A stretch of DNA of 64,000 nucleotides, taken from NCBI RefSeq assembly GCF_000473265.1, contig NZ_KI421511.1, forward strand, positions 1,105,731-1,169,730, given 5' to 3'. Each line of letters begins with the position of its first letter. The stretch's first letter is position 1. A program made the translations under genes and the position numbers. The notes beneath the pieces are model-generated. The model ran no database searches. It worked only from the letters and a program-made list of their open reading frames with translations, and was not told the origin of the DNA. The stretch comes from Amycolatopsis thermoflava N1165 (GTDB lineage Bacteria; Actinomycetota; Actinomycetes; Mycobacteriales; Pseudonocardiaceae). This document shows, in pieces, positions 7,662-15,714 of this stretch.

Positions 7662-9272
7662 ATGTCGCAGGAATCAAACACGCTGAGGCGTGCCGTCGCC
7701 CGCGTCGGCGGTGCGCTGTCGGCCGCTGGGCTGGCGGCACTGACCATGGTTGGTGGCGCGTCCCCGGCTTCGGCCGCGGATGCGTCGGTCGGCTGTGGCT
7801 ACGGCACCGGCGGGCCCAGTGCTTCCACCCTGTGCTGGCTCGACATGAGCGCCTACAACAACACCCAGGCCAGCTCCGCCGCGGGCCAGAACATGAAAGT
7901 CACCCTGCCCGGCGGCTACACGATGACGTTCAACATCGTGAACCGGCCCGCTGGCGGCCCGGCGGTGCCGGTGGCCGCCTTCGCCGTGCCAACCAACGGC
8001 ACGGCGTCGGCCATGGGCAACAGGGTCTACAAGAACATCCCGGGCAAGCCCGCGCTGTACACCAGGGTCAGCGGCGCCAACACGCTGACCCTGCGCGACA
8101 TCGTGGTCACGGACTCGGGCGGCGCGCGCGTGAGTGGTTACGCGCTGGTGGGCGCCGACGCCGAGAACACCGGGGCCGAAAGCATCACCTGGAATTCGAA
8201 CCAGCCGATCAACCAGGTCGCCTCGGTTCCCGGAACGCAGGGCTGCCAGGCAAGCACCGCCACCGGTTTCGGCACCAACACCGTGACCTGCACGGGCACC
8301 GGGGGAGCCAACACGACCTGGGGCACGCTCGTGGTCAACTCGGTCGGCGCGACCACCTTCTCCCAGACCCTGCGGTCGAACGCGGGCATCGAGGCCGTCG
8401 CGTTCGCGGTGCAGACCTCGAAGCTGACGCTGAACAAGCAGGTCACCGACCGACGCCAGGCGAACGACTCGTTCGACATCTCGGTGACCTCGCCGGAGGG
8501 CACGACCGTGGGCACGGCCGGCACCGGGTTGTCGAACACCGCCACCACCGGCGCGCTGACCGTCCTGCCGCGCGCGGCCGGCCAGGGCTACACGCTCGGC
8601 GAGACCGGCCCGGTCGGCAACTACGACCAGTCCTGGGCCTGCACCAACGCCACCGCGGGCAGCACGACTCCGCTCCCGTCGGGCACCGGCACCAGCGTGC
8701 AGGTCTCCCCGCAGCCGGGTGACGACATCTCCTGCACCCTGACCAACACCGGGCAGAAGACGGACCTGAGCCTCGCCAAGGAGGGCCCGGCCACCGCCGC
8801 GCCCGGCGACCTCGTCACCTACCGGTTGATCGTCACCAACCACGGCCCCGGGAACTCGACCGGCTACACCGTCAGCGACCGGTTGCCCGCCGGCCTGACC
8901 GGCATCACCACGACCACCCCGGGCTGCACCGTCAGTGGCCTGGACCTCACCTGCACCGGCGGTGAACTCGCCGCGGGTGACAGTGCGGTGATCGAGGTTT
9001 CCGGCATCGCCGACGGCAGCGTGAAGACGCTCTACAACACCGCGGTCGTCAAGTCCAACGAGATCGACACCGACCCGACCAACGACACCTCCAACGAGGT
9101 CACGACCGATGTGGTGCCGATGGTGTCGCTGGCCGTCGCCGGTGGTGTACTCGCACTCTGGCGGCTACGCCCTCAAGCGGCGCCGCAGCAACGCCTGACC
9201 GGAGCGATCAGCAAGGCGGGCGGCTCACATCCGGTGAGCCGCCCGCCATCCGCCCCACGCCGCGCTGGCTGA
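7662..9272 (+). CDS. Secreted DUF11-domain surface protein with a probable C-terminal frameshift
   Basis: Starts at ATG 7662 (GGAG 6-7 nt upstream). Has a Sec signal peptide ending ASPASA (about residue 38), a Thr/Asn/Gly-rich beta domain (about 40-250), a second extracellular segment, and a DUF11 repeat (about 355-450, with TDLSLAKEGPATAAPGDLVTYR). DUF11 proteins are wall or surface proteins. At VVPMVSLAVAGGVLAL a membrane helix begins, but the frame then reads WRLRPQAAPQQRL to a stop at 9272. One frame over, the same DNA encodes GGYALKRRRSNA and a stop at 9196-9198, a normal positively charged membrane-anchor tail. A 2-nt loss near 9157-9162 (or a sequencing error) would explain this, and the terminator at 9215 fits the 9198 end. 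No LPXTG motif. Role unknown, perhaps adhesion or sheath. Confidence 0.8.
   Translation: MSQESNTLRRAVARVGGALSAAGLAALTMVGGASPASAADASVGCGYGTGGPSASTLCWLDMSAYNNTQASSAAGQNMKVTLPGGYTMTFNIVNRPAGGPAVPVAAFAVPTNGTASAMGNRVYKNIPGKPALYTRVSGANTLTLRDIVVTDSGGARVSGYALVGADAENTGAESITWNSNQPINQVASVPGTQGCQASTATGFGTNTVTCTGTGGANTTWGTLVVNSVGATTFSQTLRSNAGIEAVAFAVQTSKLTLNKQVTDRRQANDSFDISVTSPEGTTVGTAGTGLSNTATTGALTVLPRAAGQGYTLGETGPVGNYDQSWACTNATAGSTTPLPSGTGTSVQVSPQPGDDISCTLTNTGQKTDLSLAKEGPATAAPGDLVTYRLIVTNHGPGNSTGYTVSDRLPAGLTGITTTTPGCTVSGLDLTCTGGELAAGDSAVIEVSGIADGSVKTLYNTAVVKSNEIDTDPTNDTSNEVTTDVVPMVSLAVAGGVLALWRLRPQAAPQQRLTGAISKAGGSHPVSRPPSAPRRAG
9215..9247 (+). terminator. Rho-independent-like hairpin after the DUF11 gene
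   Basis: Perfect 14-bp stem (9215-9228 with 9234-9247), all but four base pairs being G-C, with a 5-nt loop ATCCG. No T-run follows, as is common in high-GC actinomycetes. It sits 16 bp after the stop codon of the restored reading frame (9198). Confidence 0.7.
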
Positions 9273-9329
9273 AGTGGACCGACGCGATGCTGAAGCAGCT
9301 GTCGCCGCAGGTGCTGGCCGGCTGAGCCG
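9268..9329 (+). repeat. Direct repeat copy 2: duplicated 3' end of the small helical gene
   Basis: Second copy of the 62-bp segment at 7477-7538, differing at four positions; in the gene's frame the only amino acid change is N to D. It has no start and no upstream part of the gene, so it is a fragment. It ends next to the stop of the leftward acoR-like gene. The pair suggests that the DUF11 segment was inserted by recombination at this gene end. Confidence 0.85.
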
Positions 9330-9331
9330 CG

Positions 9332-10522
9332 CTAGTCGCGGATGACGACGTCCACTGCGTCCCGGAACCGGTACGGGCGGTGGTCGAGCAGGTCGGGGAG
9401 TCGCTTGCGCAGCCGGGACAGCTCGGCGCGGACGGTGACGGTGCGGGAGGGGTCGCCGAACAGGCGGGCCGCGAGTTCGGTGGCGGTGAGCCCGGCCCGG
9501 TGGCGTGCGAGTTCGAGCAGGATGTCCCAGTGGCGCGGGGACAGGCGGTGCGTCCAGCTGCCCGTCTCACCCTCCACGACGAGGCTGGGACGACCGCCGT
9601 CGCACGGGTCGAGCACGACCCGTGCGACGGCGGGGCGTTCGTCGTCCACCGGCCGGACGAGGACGCCGTCGGGCAGGAGCTCGACGGTGCAGTGTCCCAG
9701 CGCGGGCAGCCAGATCCGGTCGGTGTTCAGGGTGTGGGGGAGCGGGACGCGGTCGACCGGCGGCAGCCCTTTGGCGGCGGCCACCCAGCCGGACCGGTCC
9801 AGCACCAAAGCCGGTCCGGCGACCTTCGGCAGCAGCGGCGCGGCCGTGGCGCGGAGCCGGTCGAGGGCGCAGCGGTGGTCTTCCCGCAGGCTCGCTTCGG
9901 CCAGGCCCGCGAGCGCGGTGACGAGCGCGAGGATCGCGGGGTGCGCGGTCGAGACCGGTCCGCTGATGTCGACCGCGCCGAGCAGCGTGCCGTCCCGGGG
10001 GTCGCGGATCGGCGCGGCCGCGCAGGACCATTCGTGGTGGTTGCGCGCGTAGTGCTCGGTCGAGTGCACCTGGATCGGGCGCCGCTCGACGAGCGCGGTG
10101 CCGATGGCGTTGGTACCGACGGTGTTCTCCGCCCAGCAGGCGCCGTCCACGAAACCCAGCCGGTCGGCCCGCCGGGCCACGCCGGGATGCCCTTCACGCC
10201 ACAGGACCAGCCCGTCGGCGTCGACGATCACCACGATGTGCCCGGTGTCCCCGGCGAGCGGCACCAGCCCGTCCCGCAGCGTCCGCACCGCCTTCCTGGT
10301 CAGGCCGCAGCCGGCGCGGCGCTCCTCCAGGTCGCCGGGGGACACGGGATCCACGGCGGCCCGGTCCGGATCGACACCCTGGCGGCTGACGCGAAGCCAG
10401 GACTGCGAGATGACCGGGCGGGGCGCGGTGCCCGGCCGGCCCCCGGCCAGGACGAGGTCCTGTGCCCGGGCCACGTTCCGCGCGTACTGCCGCGGGTCGG
10501 CGGTGAACGGGTGGTGGCGCAT
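9332..10522 (-). CDS. acoR: AcoR-like GAF-domain activator of acetoin catabolism, without AAA+ domain
   Basis: Protein of 396 residues. The N-terminal half matches the sensor part of AcoR/sigma-54-type activators: VISQSWLRVSRQGVDPD (about 40-56) and a GAF domain with CWAENTVGTNAIGTAL and HEWSCAAAPIRDPRDG (about 145-200). The central AAA+ ATPase with GAFTGA is absent. The C-terminus holds a helix-turn-helix, LTATELAARLFGDPSRTVTVRAELSRLRKRL. Actinomycetes lack sigma-54, so this type must activate ordinary promoters. ATG 10522 has GGGAG upstream; longer starts would run through the operator sites. Divergent from acoABCL with 187 bp between starts, the standard place for its regulator. Probable ligand is acetoin or a derivative. 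Confidence 0.82.
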   Translation of the reverse strand: MRHHPFTADPRQYARNVARAQDLVLAGGRPGTAPRPVISQSWLRVSRQGVDPDRAAVDPVSPGDLEERRAGCGLTRKAVRTLRDGLVPLAGDTGHIVVIVDADGLVLWREGHPGVARRADRLGFVDGACWAENTVGTNAIGTALVERRPIQVHSTEHYARNHHEWSCAAAPIRDPRDGTLLGAVDISGPVSTAHPAILALVTALAGLAEASLREDHRCALDRLRATAAPLLPKVAGPALVLDRSGWVAAAKGLPPVDRVPLPHTLNTDRIWLPALGHCTVELLPDGVLVRPVDDERPAVARVVLDPCDGGRPSLVVEGETGSWTHRLSPRHWDILLELARHRAGLTATELAARLFGDPSRTVTVRAELSRLRKRLPDLLDHRPYRFRDAVDVVIRD

Positions 10523-10591
10523 GGCTCCCTGCCGGTCGCGTCGGTGATCCCAGCTCCGAGCAGGGAACCGCGCCGGCGGCCCGGGCGGCAA

Positions 10592-10642
10592 GGGTTGCAG
10601 GGAGTTGCACGCCCCGTTCCCGCACCGCAACCCCCTGCAACG
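10592..10642. promoter_or_regulatory. Paired TTGCA operator sites in the acoR-acoA intergenic region
   Basis: Site 1 (10592-10610) is GGGTTGCAGGGAGTTGCAC, and site 2 (10626-10642, opposite orientation) is CGCAACCCCCTGCAACG. Site 1 matches the site before the butanediol dehydrogenase gene at 17 of 19 positions. A possible -10 hexamer TACGGT (10668-10673) lies downstream with no good -35, as expected for an activator-dependent promoter. AcoR-like protein is the likely binder. Confidence 0.65.
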
Positions 10643-10709
10643 CTGGTCCCGCGGCCGCGGGCGCTCCTACGGTCGGCGTTCACACCGACCCGACCAGCTG
10701 AGGAGCGCC

Positions 10710-11675
10710 ATGTCCCTGAACAGGCAGGCACTGTTGCGTGCCTATCGGAGGATGTCCGAGATCCGCGCGTTCGAAGACCGCCTCCACGAGGAGAACGCCA
10801 CCGGCGACATCCCGGGGTTCATCCACCTCTACTCCGGTCAGGAGGCCATCGCGGTCGGCGTCTGCGAGAACCTCGCCCCGACCGACTACATCGGATCGAC
10901 CCACCGCGGGCACGGCCACTGCATCGCGAAGGGCTGCGACATCGACGGCATGATGGCGGAGATCTTCGGCAAGGACGCCGGTCTGTGCCACGGCAAGGGC
11001 GGATCGATGCACATCGCCGACCTCTCCGTCGGCATGCTGGGGGCCAACGCGATCGTCGGCGGCGCGCCCTCGCTCGCGATCGGAGCCGCGCTCAGCGCCA
11101 AGACGCTCGGCAACGGCGGGGTGGCCGCCTCGTTCACCGGCGACGGCGGGTCCAACCAGGGCACCGTGTTCGAGGCCATGAACATGGCCGTCGTCCTGAA
11201 GCTCCCGATCGTCTTCGTCATCGAGAACAACGGCTACGGCGAGGCCACCGGCACCGACTACGCGGTGGGCGCTCCCGACATCGCGGCGCGCGCGGCGTCC
11301 TTCGGCATGCCCGCGGTCACCGTGGACGGCACGGACTTCTTCGCCGTGCACGACGCGGCGCGGGAGGCCGTCGAACGGGCGCGCACCGGTGGCGGCCCGA
11401 CGACCATCGAGGCGCAGGCGCACCGGTGGTTCGGCCACTTCGAGGGGGACGCGCAGCTGTACCGGACGCCCGAGCAGGTCGCGGAGCTGCGCGCCACCCA
11501 GGACCCGCTGCGGATCTTCCGCAGCCGGGTGGACGCCAGGAAGGTGAAGGCGGCCGAGTTCGACGCGATCGACGAGGAGTCGCGCGCCCGCGTCGACGCG
11601 GCGGTGGCGAAGGCCCGCGCGGCCGCGTACCCGCCGGCGGAGAACCTGCTGACCGACGTCTACGTCTCGTACTGA
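10710..11675 (+). CDS. acoA: Acetoin dehydrogenase E1 component, alpha subunit (TPP-dependent)
   Basis: Protein of 321 residues. With AcoB it cleaves acetoin using thiamine diphosphate, releasing acetaldehyde and passing an acetyl group to lipoate on AcoC. The TPP signature GDGGSNQG (144-151) ends at ENN (172-174), and HRGHGH (65-70) is the E1-alpha active-site segment. Length suits AcoA; pyruvate E1-alpha is usually longer. Start ATG 10710 follows AGGAG at 7 nt. First gene of acoABCL. The beta subunit, the E2 type and the neighbouring butanediol dehydrogenase and AcoR argue for acetoin over pyruvate or branched-chain keto acids. Confidence 0.92.
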   Translation: MSLNRQALLRAYRRMSEIRAFEDRLHEENATGDIPGFIHLYSGQEAIAVGVCENLAPTDYIGSTHRGHGHCIAKGCDIDGMMAEIFGKDAGLCHGKGGSMHIADLSVGMLGANAIVGGAPSLAIGAALSAKTLGNGGVAASFTGDGGSNQGTVFEAMNMAVVLKLPIVFVIENNGYGEATGTDYAVGAPDIAARAASFGMPAVTVDGTDFFAVHDAAREAVERARTGGGPTTIEAQAHRWFGHFEGDAQLYRTPEQVAELRATQDPLRIFRSRVDARKVKAAEFDAIDEESRARVDAAVAKARAAAYPPAENLLTDVYVSY

Positions 11676-11689
11676 GAAAGGGAAATCCC

Positions 11690-12721
11690 ATGGCCACGTC
11701 GAAGAAGACGTACCGCGAGGCGATCAAGGACGCTCTCGCTCAGGAGATGGCGCGCGACGCCACGGTGGTGCAGATCGGTGAGGACCTCCGCGGCGGTCAG
11801 GCCGGCACCAACCCCGACCTGGAGACCAAGAAGATCGAGGCGTTCGGCGGCGTGCTGGGCGTCACCAAGGGCCTGTGGACCGAGTTCGGGTCCGACCGGG
11901 TGATCGACACCCCGATCACCGAGTCGGCCATTATCGGGATGGCGGCAGGGGCCGCGCTCACCGGGCTGCGCCCGGTCGCCGAGCTGATGTTCATGGACTT
12001 CTTCGGGGTCTGTTACGACGCGCTCTACAACCAGGCCGCGAAGTTCCGGTACATGTTCGGTGGCAAGGCCCGCACCCCGATGGTGGTGCGCGGCATGATC
12101 GGCGCCGGGTTCTCCGCCGCCGCCCAGCACTCGCTGTCCCCGTACAACGTGTTCGCCGCGGTACCGGGCCTGAAGGTGGTCGCGCCGTCCAACGCCTACG
12201 ACGCCAAGGGGTTGCTGATCCAGGCGATCCGGGACGACGACCCGGTCGTGTTCTGCGAGCACAAGACGCTCTACGACCAGAAGGCCGAGGTGCCCGACGA
12301 GGCCTACACCCTCCCGTTCGGCGTCGCCAACTACACCCGCGAAGGTGACGACGTCACCGTGATCGCCTTGTCGGCCATGGTGAACCGGGCCAACGAAGCC
12401 GCCGACAAGCTCGCCGCCGAAGGCATCTCCGTCGAGGTGGTCGACCCGCGCACGGTGTCCCCGCTGGACGAGGAAGGCGTGCTGGAATCGGTGGCCTCCA
12501 CCGGACGGGTCGTGATCGTCGACGAATCCGCCGCCCGCTGCGGTTTCGGGCACGACCTCGCGGCGTTGATCTCGACCAAGGCGTTCGGGTCGCTGCGCGC
12601 GCCCATCGAGCTGGTCACCCCACCGCACACGCCGGTGCCGTTCTCGCCGGCGCTGGAGCAGGCGTGGCTGCCGAGCGCGGCGCGGATCGAAGCCGCTGTT
12701 CGCAAGACGCTGGCGGTCTGA
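11690..12721 (+). CDS. acoB: Acetoin dehydrogenase E1 component, beta subunit
   Basis: Protein of 343 residues of the transketolase central/C-terminal type, the partner of AcoA in the E1 heterotetramer. Recognisable segments: DTPITESAIIGMAAGAAL (about 66-83), the potassium/TPP-contact region ELMFMDF, and the C-terminal domain from about 210 (VEVVDPRTVSPLDEEG). Start ATG 11690 lies 14 bp after the acoA stop, preceded by GAAAGGGA. Coupled expression with AcoA is expected since the active site forms between the subunits. Confidence 0.92.
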   Translation: MATSKKTYREAIKDALAQEMARDATVVQIGEDLRGGQAGTNPDLETKKIEAFGGVLGVTKGLWTEFGSDRVIDTPITESAIIGMAAGAALTGLRPVAELMFMDFFGVCYDALYNQAAKFRYMFGGKARTPMVVRGMIGAGFSAAAQHSLSPYNVFAAVPGLKVVAPSNAYDAKGLLIQAIRDDDPVVFCEHKTLYDQKAEVPDEAYTLPFGVANYTREGDDVTVIALSAMVNRANEAADKLAAEGISVEVVDPRTVSPLDEEGVLESVASTGRVVIVDESAARCGFGHDLAALISTKAFGSLRAPIELVTPPHTPVPFSPALEQAWLPSAARIEAAVRKTLAV

Positions 12722-12723
12722 TC

Positions 12724-14229
12724 ATGAGCGACATCAAGCTGATCGAGATCCCGAAGTGGGGCCTGTCCATGGAGGAAGGCACCGTGACCGCGTGGCGGCT
12801 GGCGGAGGGGGCCGGCTTCCGCAAGGGCGACCTGCTGTGCGAGGTCGAGACGAGCAAGATCACCAACGAGATGGAGGCGCCGTTCGACGGCGTGCTCCGG
12901 CGCGTCCTCGCGCGGCCTGGCCAGACCCTGCCGGTCGGCGCGCCGATCGCGGTGTCGGCTCCGGAGAGCGTGAGTGACGACGAGATCGAGCGTTTCCTCG
13001 CCCGGCACGGGACCGGCGCGCAGGGGGATACCGCGCCGGTCGCGGCCAACGGTGACGGTGCGAGCCTCGCCGATCCGGTGCCGGCGCGTCCCGCCGCCCC
13101 GGAACCGGGCCCGGCGGGGGACACGGTCGTGCCGCCGGAGTTGCGGGGACGGATCGGCGAGGACGTCTTCGCCACCCCCCGCGCCCGCCGCCTCGGCCGG
13201 GAGCTGGGGATCGACCTGGCGAAGGTGCCGGGCAGCGGCCGCGATGGCCGGATCTCGGTCGCCGACGTCCACGCCGCGGTCGGCGCGGCCGGTGGACGGG
13301 TCGCGCCCGCGCCCGCACCGCCCCGCCCCACCGTGCCGGGACGCTCCAGCCAGGACGACAGCGCGGTGCCCGCCACCCCGGTGGCCCGCCGTCTGGCCGC
13401 GCGGCTGGGCATCAACCTGTACGACTGCCGCGCCACCGGCTCCCGCGGCCGGGTGTGCGAGGCGGATGTGCGGGAGGCCGAGCGCAGGTTCGGCCTGACA
13501 GCCGCGCCCGAGGTTCCCGCGGCTCCCGCCGAGAGCGGCGCGCGGGTCGAAACCGTGCCGTTGTCGCCGATGCGCAAGGAGATCGGGCGGCGCCTGCAGG
13601 CCTCGAAGCAGACCGCGCCGCACTTCCGGGTGAGCGTCGACCTGGAGATCGACGAGCTGCTGGCGTTGCGCGAGCGGATCAACGCGACCGTGCCGAAGGT
13701 GAAGCTGTCGGTCAACGACTTCCTGATCAAGGCCTGCGCGGCGGCGCTGCGGCGGGTGCCCGACGTCAACGTGCAGTTCGACGAGAGCGCGCAGGCGGTG
13801 CTCCGGCACTCCGCGGCCGACATCTCGGTCGCCGTCGCGCTCCCCGGCGGCCTGGTCACCCCGATCGTCCGGGCGGCGGAGGGCAAATCGCTCGCCGAGA
13901 TCTCGGCCGAGGTGCACAGCCTGGTCACCAAGGCCAAGACCGGCAGGCTGCGGCCCGAGGAGTTCCAGGGCGGCACCTTCACGATCTCCAACCTGGGCAT
14001 GTACGGGGTGACGGAGTTCGACGCGATCATCAACCCGCCGCAGGGCGCGATCCTCGCCGTCGGCGCCGGACGGCCGTGCCCGGTCGTCGCAGGCGGGGAG
14101 GTGGTCGTGCGCACGCTGCTGACCGCGACGTTGTCCTGCGACCACCGCGTGATCGACGGCGCGCTGGGCGCGGAGTTCCTGCGGGAGCTCAAGCGTCTCG
14201 TCGAGTCGCCCGCCCTGATGCTCGTCTAG
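12724..14229 (+). CDS. acoC: Acetoin dehydrogenase E2 (dihydrolipoamide acetyltransferase) with two E3-binding domains
   Basis: Protein of 501 residues: a lipoyl domain (1-80) with the lipoylated lysine K45 in VETSKITNE, a proline/alanine linker, a peripheral-subunit-binding domain (about 149-185, ATPRARRLGRELGID), a second one (about 217-253, ATPVARRLAARLGIN), a further linker, and the acetyltransferase domain (about 278-501) with the active-site motif DHRVIDG (H474, D478). It moves the acetyl group from E1 to CoA and forms the core of the complex. Two binding domains are unusual; most E2 proteins have one. Start ATG 12724 is 2 bp after the acoB stop. In Bacillus and Pseudomonas AcoC can differ in form, but the operon context makes the role clear. 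Confidence 0.9.
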   Translation: MSDIKLIEIPKWGLSMEEGTVTAWRLAEGAGFRKGDLLCEVETSKITNEMEAPFDGVLRRVLARPGQTLPVGAPIAVSAPESVSDDEIERFLARHGTGAQGDTAPVAANGDGASLADPVPARPAAPEPGPAGDTVVPPELRGRIGEDVFATPRARRLGRELGIDLAKVPGSGRDGRISVADVHAAVGAAGGRVAPAPAPPRPTVPGRSSQDDSAVPATPVARRLAARLGINLYDCRATGSRGRVCEADVREAERRFGLTAAPEVPAAPAESGARVETVPLSPMRKEIGRRLQASKQTAPHFRVSVDLEIDELLALRERINATVPKVKLSVNDFLIKACAAALRRVPDVNVQFDESAQAVLRHSAADISVAVALPGGLVTPIVRAAEGKSLAEISAEVHSLVTKAKTGRLRPEEFQGGTFTISNLGMYGVTEFDAIINPPQGAILAVGAGRPCPVVAGGEVVVRTLLTATLSCDHRVIDGALGAEFLRELKRLVESPALMLV

Positions 14230-14239
14230 GAGGACTGCC

Positions 14240-15637
14240 ATGAGCGAGAAGTACGACGTCCTCGTCGTCGGCAGTGGCCCGGGCGGTTACGTCGCCGCGA
14301 TCCGCGCGGCCCAGCTGGGGCTGCGCACCGCGGTAGTCGAGCGCGACCGGCTCGGCGGGATCTGCCTGAACTGGGGGTGCATCCCGACCAAGGCGATGCT
14401 GCATGGGGCGGACGTCGCGCACACCCTGGCCAACCTCGAGCCGCTCGGGTTCCGCGCCGCCGGGGTCACCTTCGACATGGCCGGGCTGGTGAAGTTCAGC
14501 CGCTCGGTGTCGGAACGCTTGTCGAACGGGATCGGCTACCTGCTGAAGAAGAACGGTGTGGAGGTGATCACGGGCACGGCCCGCCTGGCGGGCCGGGGCG
14601 AGATCGACGTCGCCGCGGACGGTGCGCGCACCCGCTACCGGGCGGACCACACGATCCTCGCGACCGGAGCCCGGCCGCGCTCGATCCCCGGGGTGGCGCC
14701 CGACGGCGAGCGCGTCTGGACCTACTTCCAGGCGCTGACGCCGCCGTCACTGCCGGAGTCGCTGCTGGTCGTCGGGTCCGGCGCGATCGGCGTGGAGTTC
14801 GCCAGCCTCTACCGCGACCTGGGGACCGCGGTGACGCTCGTCGAGGCGATGCCGCGCATCATGCCGGCCGAGGACGCCACGGTCGCCGAGCACGTCCGCA
14901 AGCGGTTCACGGACCGCGGCATCGCTGTCCACCAGGGAGCGTCGGTGTCCGGTGTGGACGCCGGGATCGACGCGGTCACCACGACCCTGACCCTGTCCGA
15001 CGGGTCGGCGGAGAAGATCACCACCGAACGGGTCCTGGTCGCCGCGGGCATCCAGGGCAACGTCGAGGACCTCGGGCTCGAGGAGGCCGGGGTCGAGGTC
15101 GAGCGCGGGTTCGTCCGCACCGACGAGTGGTGCCGGACCACCGCGTTCGGCGTCTACGCGATCGGTGACGTCGCGGGCGCGCCGTGCCTGGCCCACAAGG
15201 CCAGTCACGAAGGCGTGCTGTGCGTCGAGAAGCTGGCCGGCGTCGAGCACGTCCGGCCACTCGACCGGCGGCGCGTGCCGGCCTGCACGTACGCGCGGCC
15301 GCAGGTCGCGCACCTGGGCCTGACCGAGGAGCAGGCGCGCGCCACCGGGCGGCGCCTGCGGGTCGGCAGGTTCGACTACACCGCCTCGGGCAAGGCGCTG
15401 GCGATCGGCGAGGGCGACGGGTTCGTCAAGACCGTGTTCGACGCCGACACCGGTGAACTGCTCGGCGCGCACATGGTGGGCCCGGAGGTGACCGAGCAGA
15501 TCCAGGGGTTCGGGATCGCCCAGTCCCTCGAGGCGACCACGGAGGACCTCGCCGAAGTCGTGTTCGCCCACCCGACGCTCTCCGAAGCGATGCACGAATC
15601 GGTCCTGGCCGGTCTGGGGCGCTCGCTCAACAGCTGA
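14240..15637 (+). CDS. acoL: Dihydrolipoamide dehydrogenase (E3) of the acetoin complex
   Basis: FAD-dependent disulfide oxidoreductase of 465 residues that reoxidises dihydrolipoamide on AcoC with NAD. It shows the FAD motif GSGPGG (11-16), the redox-active pair C42/C47 in [13 protein letters not shown], the NAD motif [13 protein letters not shown] (about 178-190) and the C-terminal catalytic His-Glu dyad H444/E449 in HPTLSE. Start ATG 14240 is 10 bp after the acoC stop, with GGAGG overlapping that gap. Last gene of the core operon before the hairpin at 15645. Confidence 0.92.
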   Translation: MSEKYDVLVVGSGPGGYVAAIRAAQLGLRTAVVERDRLGGICLNWGCIPTKAMLHGADVAHTLANLEPLGFRAAGVTFDMAGLVKFSRSVSERLSNGIGYLLKKNGVEVITGTARLAGRGEIDVAADGARTRYRADHTILATGARPRSIPGVAPDGERVWTYFQALTPPSLPESLLVVGSGAIGVEFASLYRDLGTAVTLVEAMPRIMPAEDATVAEHVRKRFTDRGIAVHQGASVSGVDAGIDAVTTTLTLSDGSAEKITTERVLVAAGIQGNVEDLGLEEAGVEVERGFVRTDEWCRTTAFGVYAIGDVAGAPCLAHKASHEGVLCVEKLAGVEHVRPLDRRRVPACTYARPQVAHLGLTEEQARATGRRLRVGRFDYTASGKALAIGEGDGFVKTVFDADTGELLGAHMVGPEVTEQIQGFGIAQSLEATTEDLAEVVFAHPTLSEAMHESVLAGLGRSLNS

Positions 15638-15644
15638 CCAGCCC

Positions 15645-15691
15645 GGTTCTCCTGCCGCGCCGCGACCCGGCTCCGGCGCGGCAGGAGAACC
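15645..15691 (+). terminator. Strong hairpin between acoL and lipA
   Basis: Perfect 17-bp stem (15645-15661 with 15675-15691) and a 13-nt loop, starting 7 bp after the acoL stop and ending 10 bp before the lipA ribosome site. No T-run. It could terminate acoABCL transcripts fully, or partly so that less lipA is made than aco mRNA. Confidence 0.7.
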
Positions 15692-15714
15692 GCCACGTCC
15701 CGGAGGTGACTGTT

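Noticed and set aside
7477..9329. Transposon or integrative element
   Set aside because: No transposase, integrase, terminal inverted repeats or tRNA target; only the directly repeated gene end supports an insertion.
9332..10522. AcoR as a sigma-54-dependent activator
   Set aside because: The AAA+ domain and GAFTGA motif are missing and no -24/-12 promoter is seen before acoA, so the sigma-54 mechanism does not apply.
9380..12721. 1113-codon plus-strand frame spanning acoR and acoAB
   Set aside because: Only its last 343 codons are real (acoB, starting at 11690); the rest is antisense or out-of-frame sequence across the intergenic operator region.
15645..15691. Riboswitch (for example TPP) before lipA
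   Set aside because: It is a single perfect GC-rich hairpin with no conserved multi-helix aptamer pattern.
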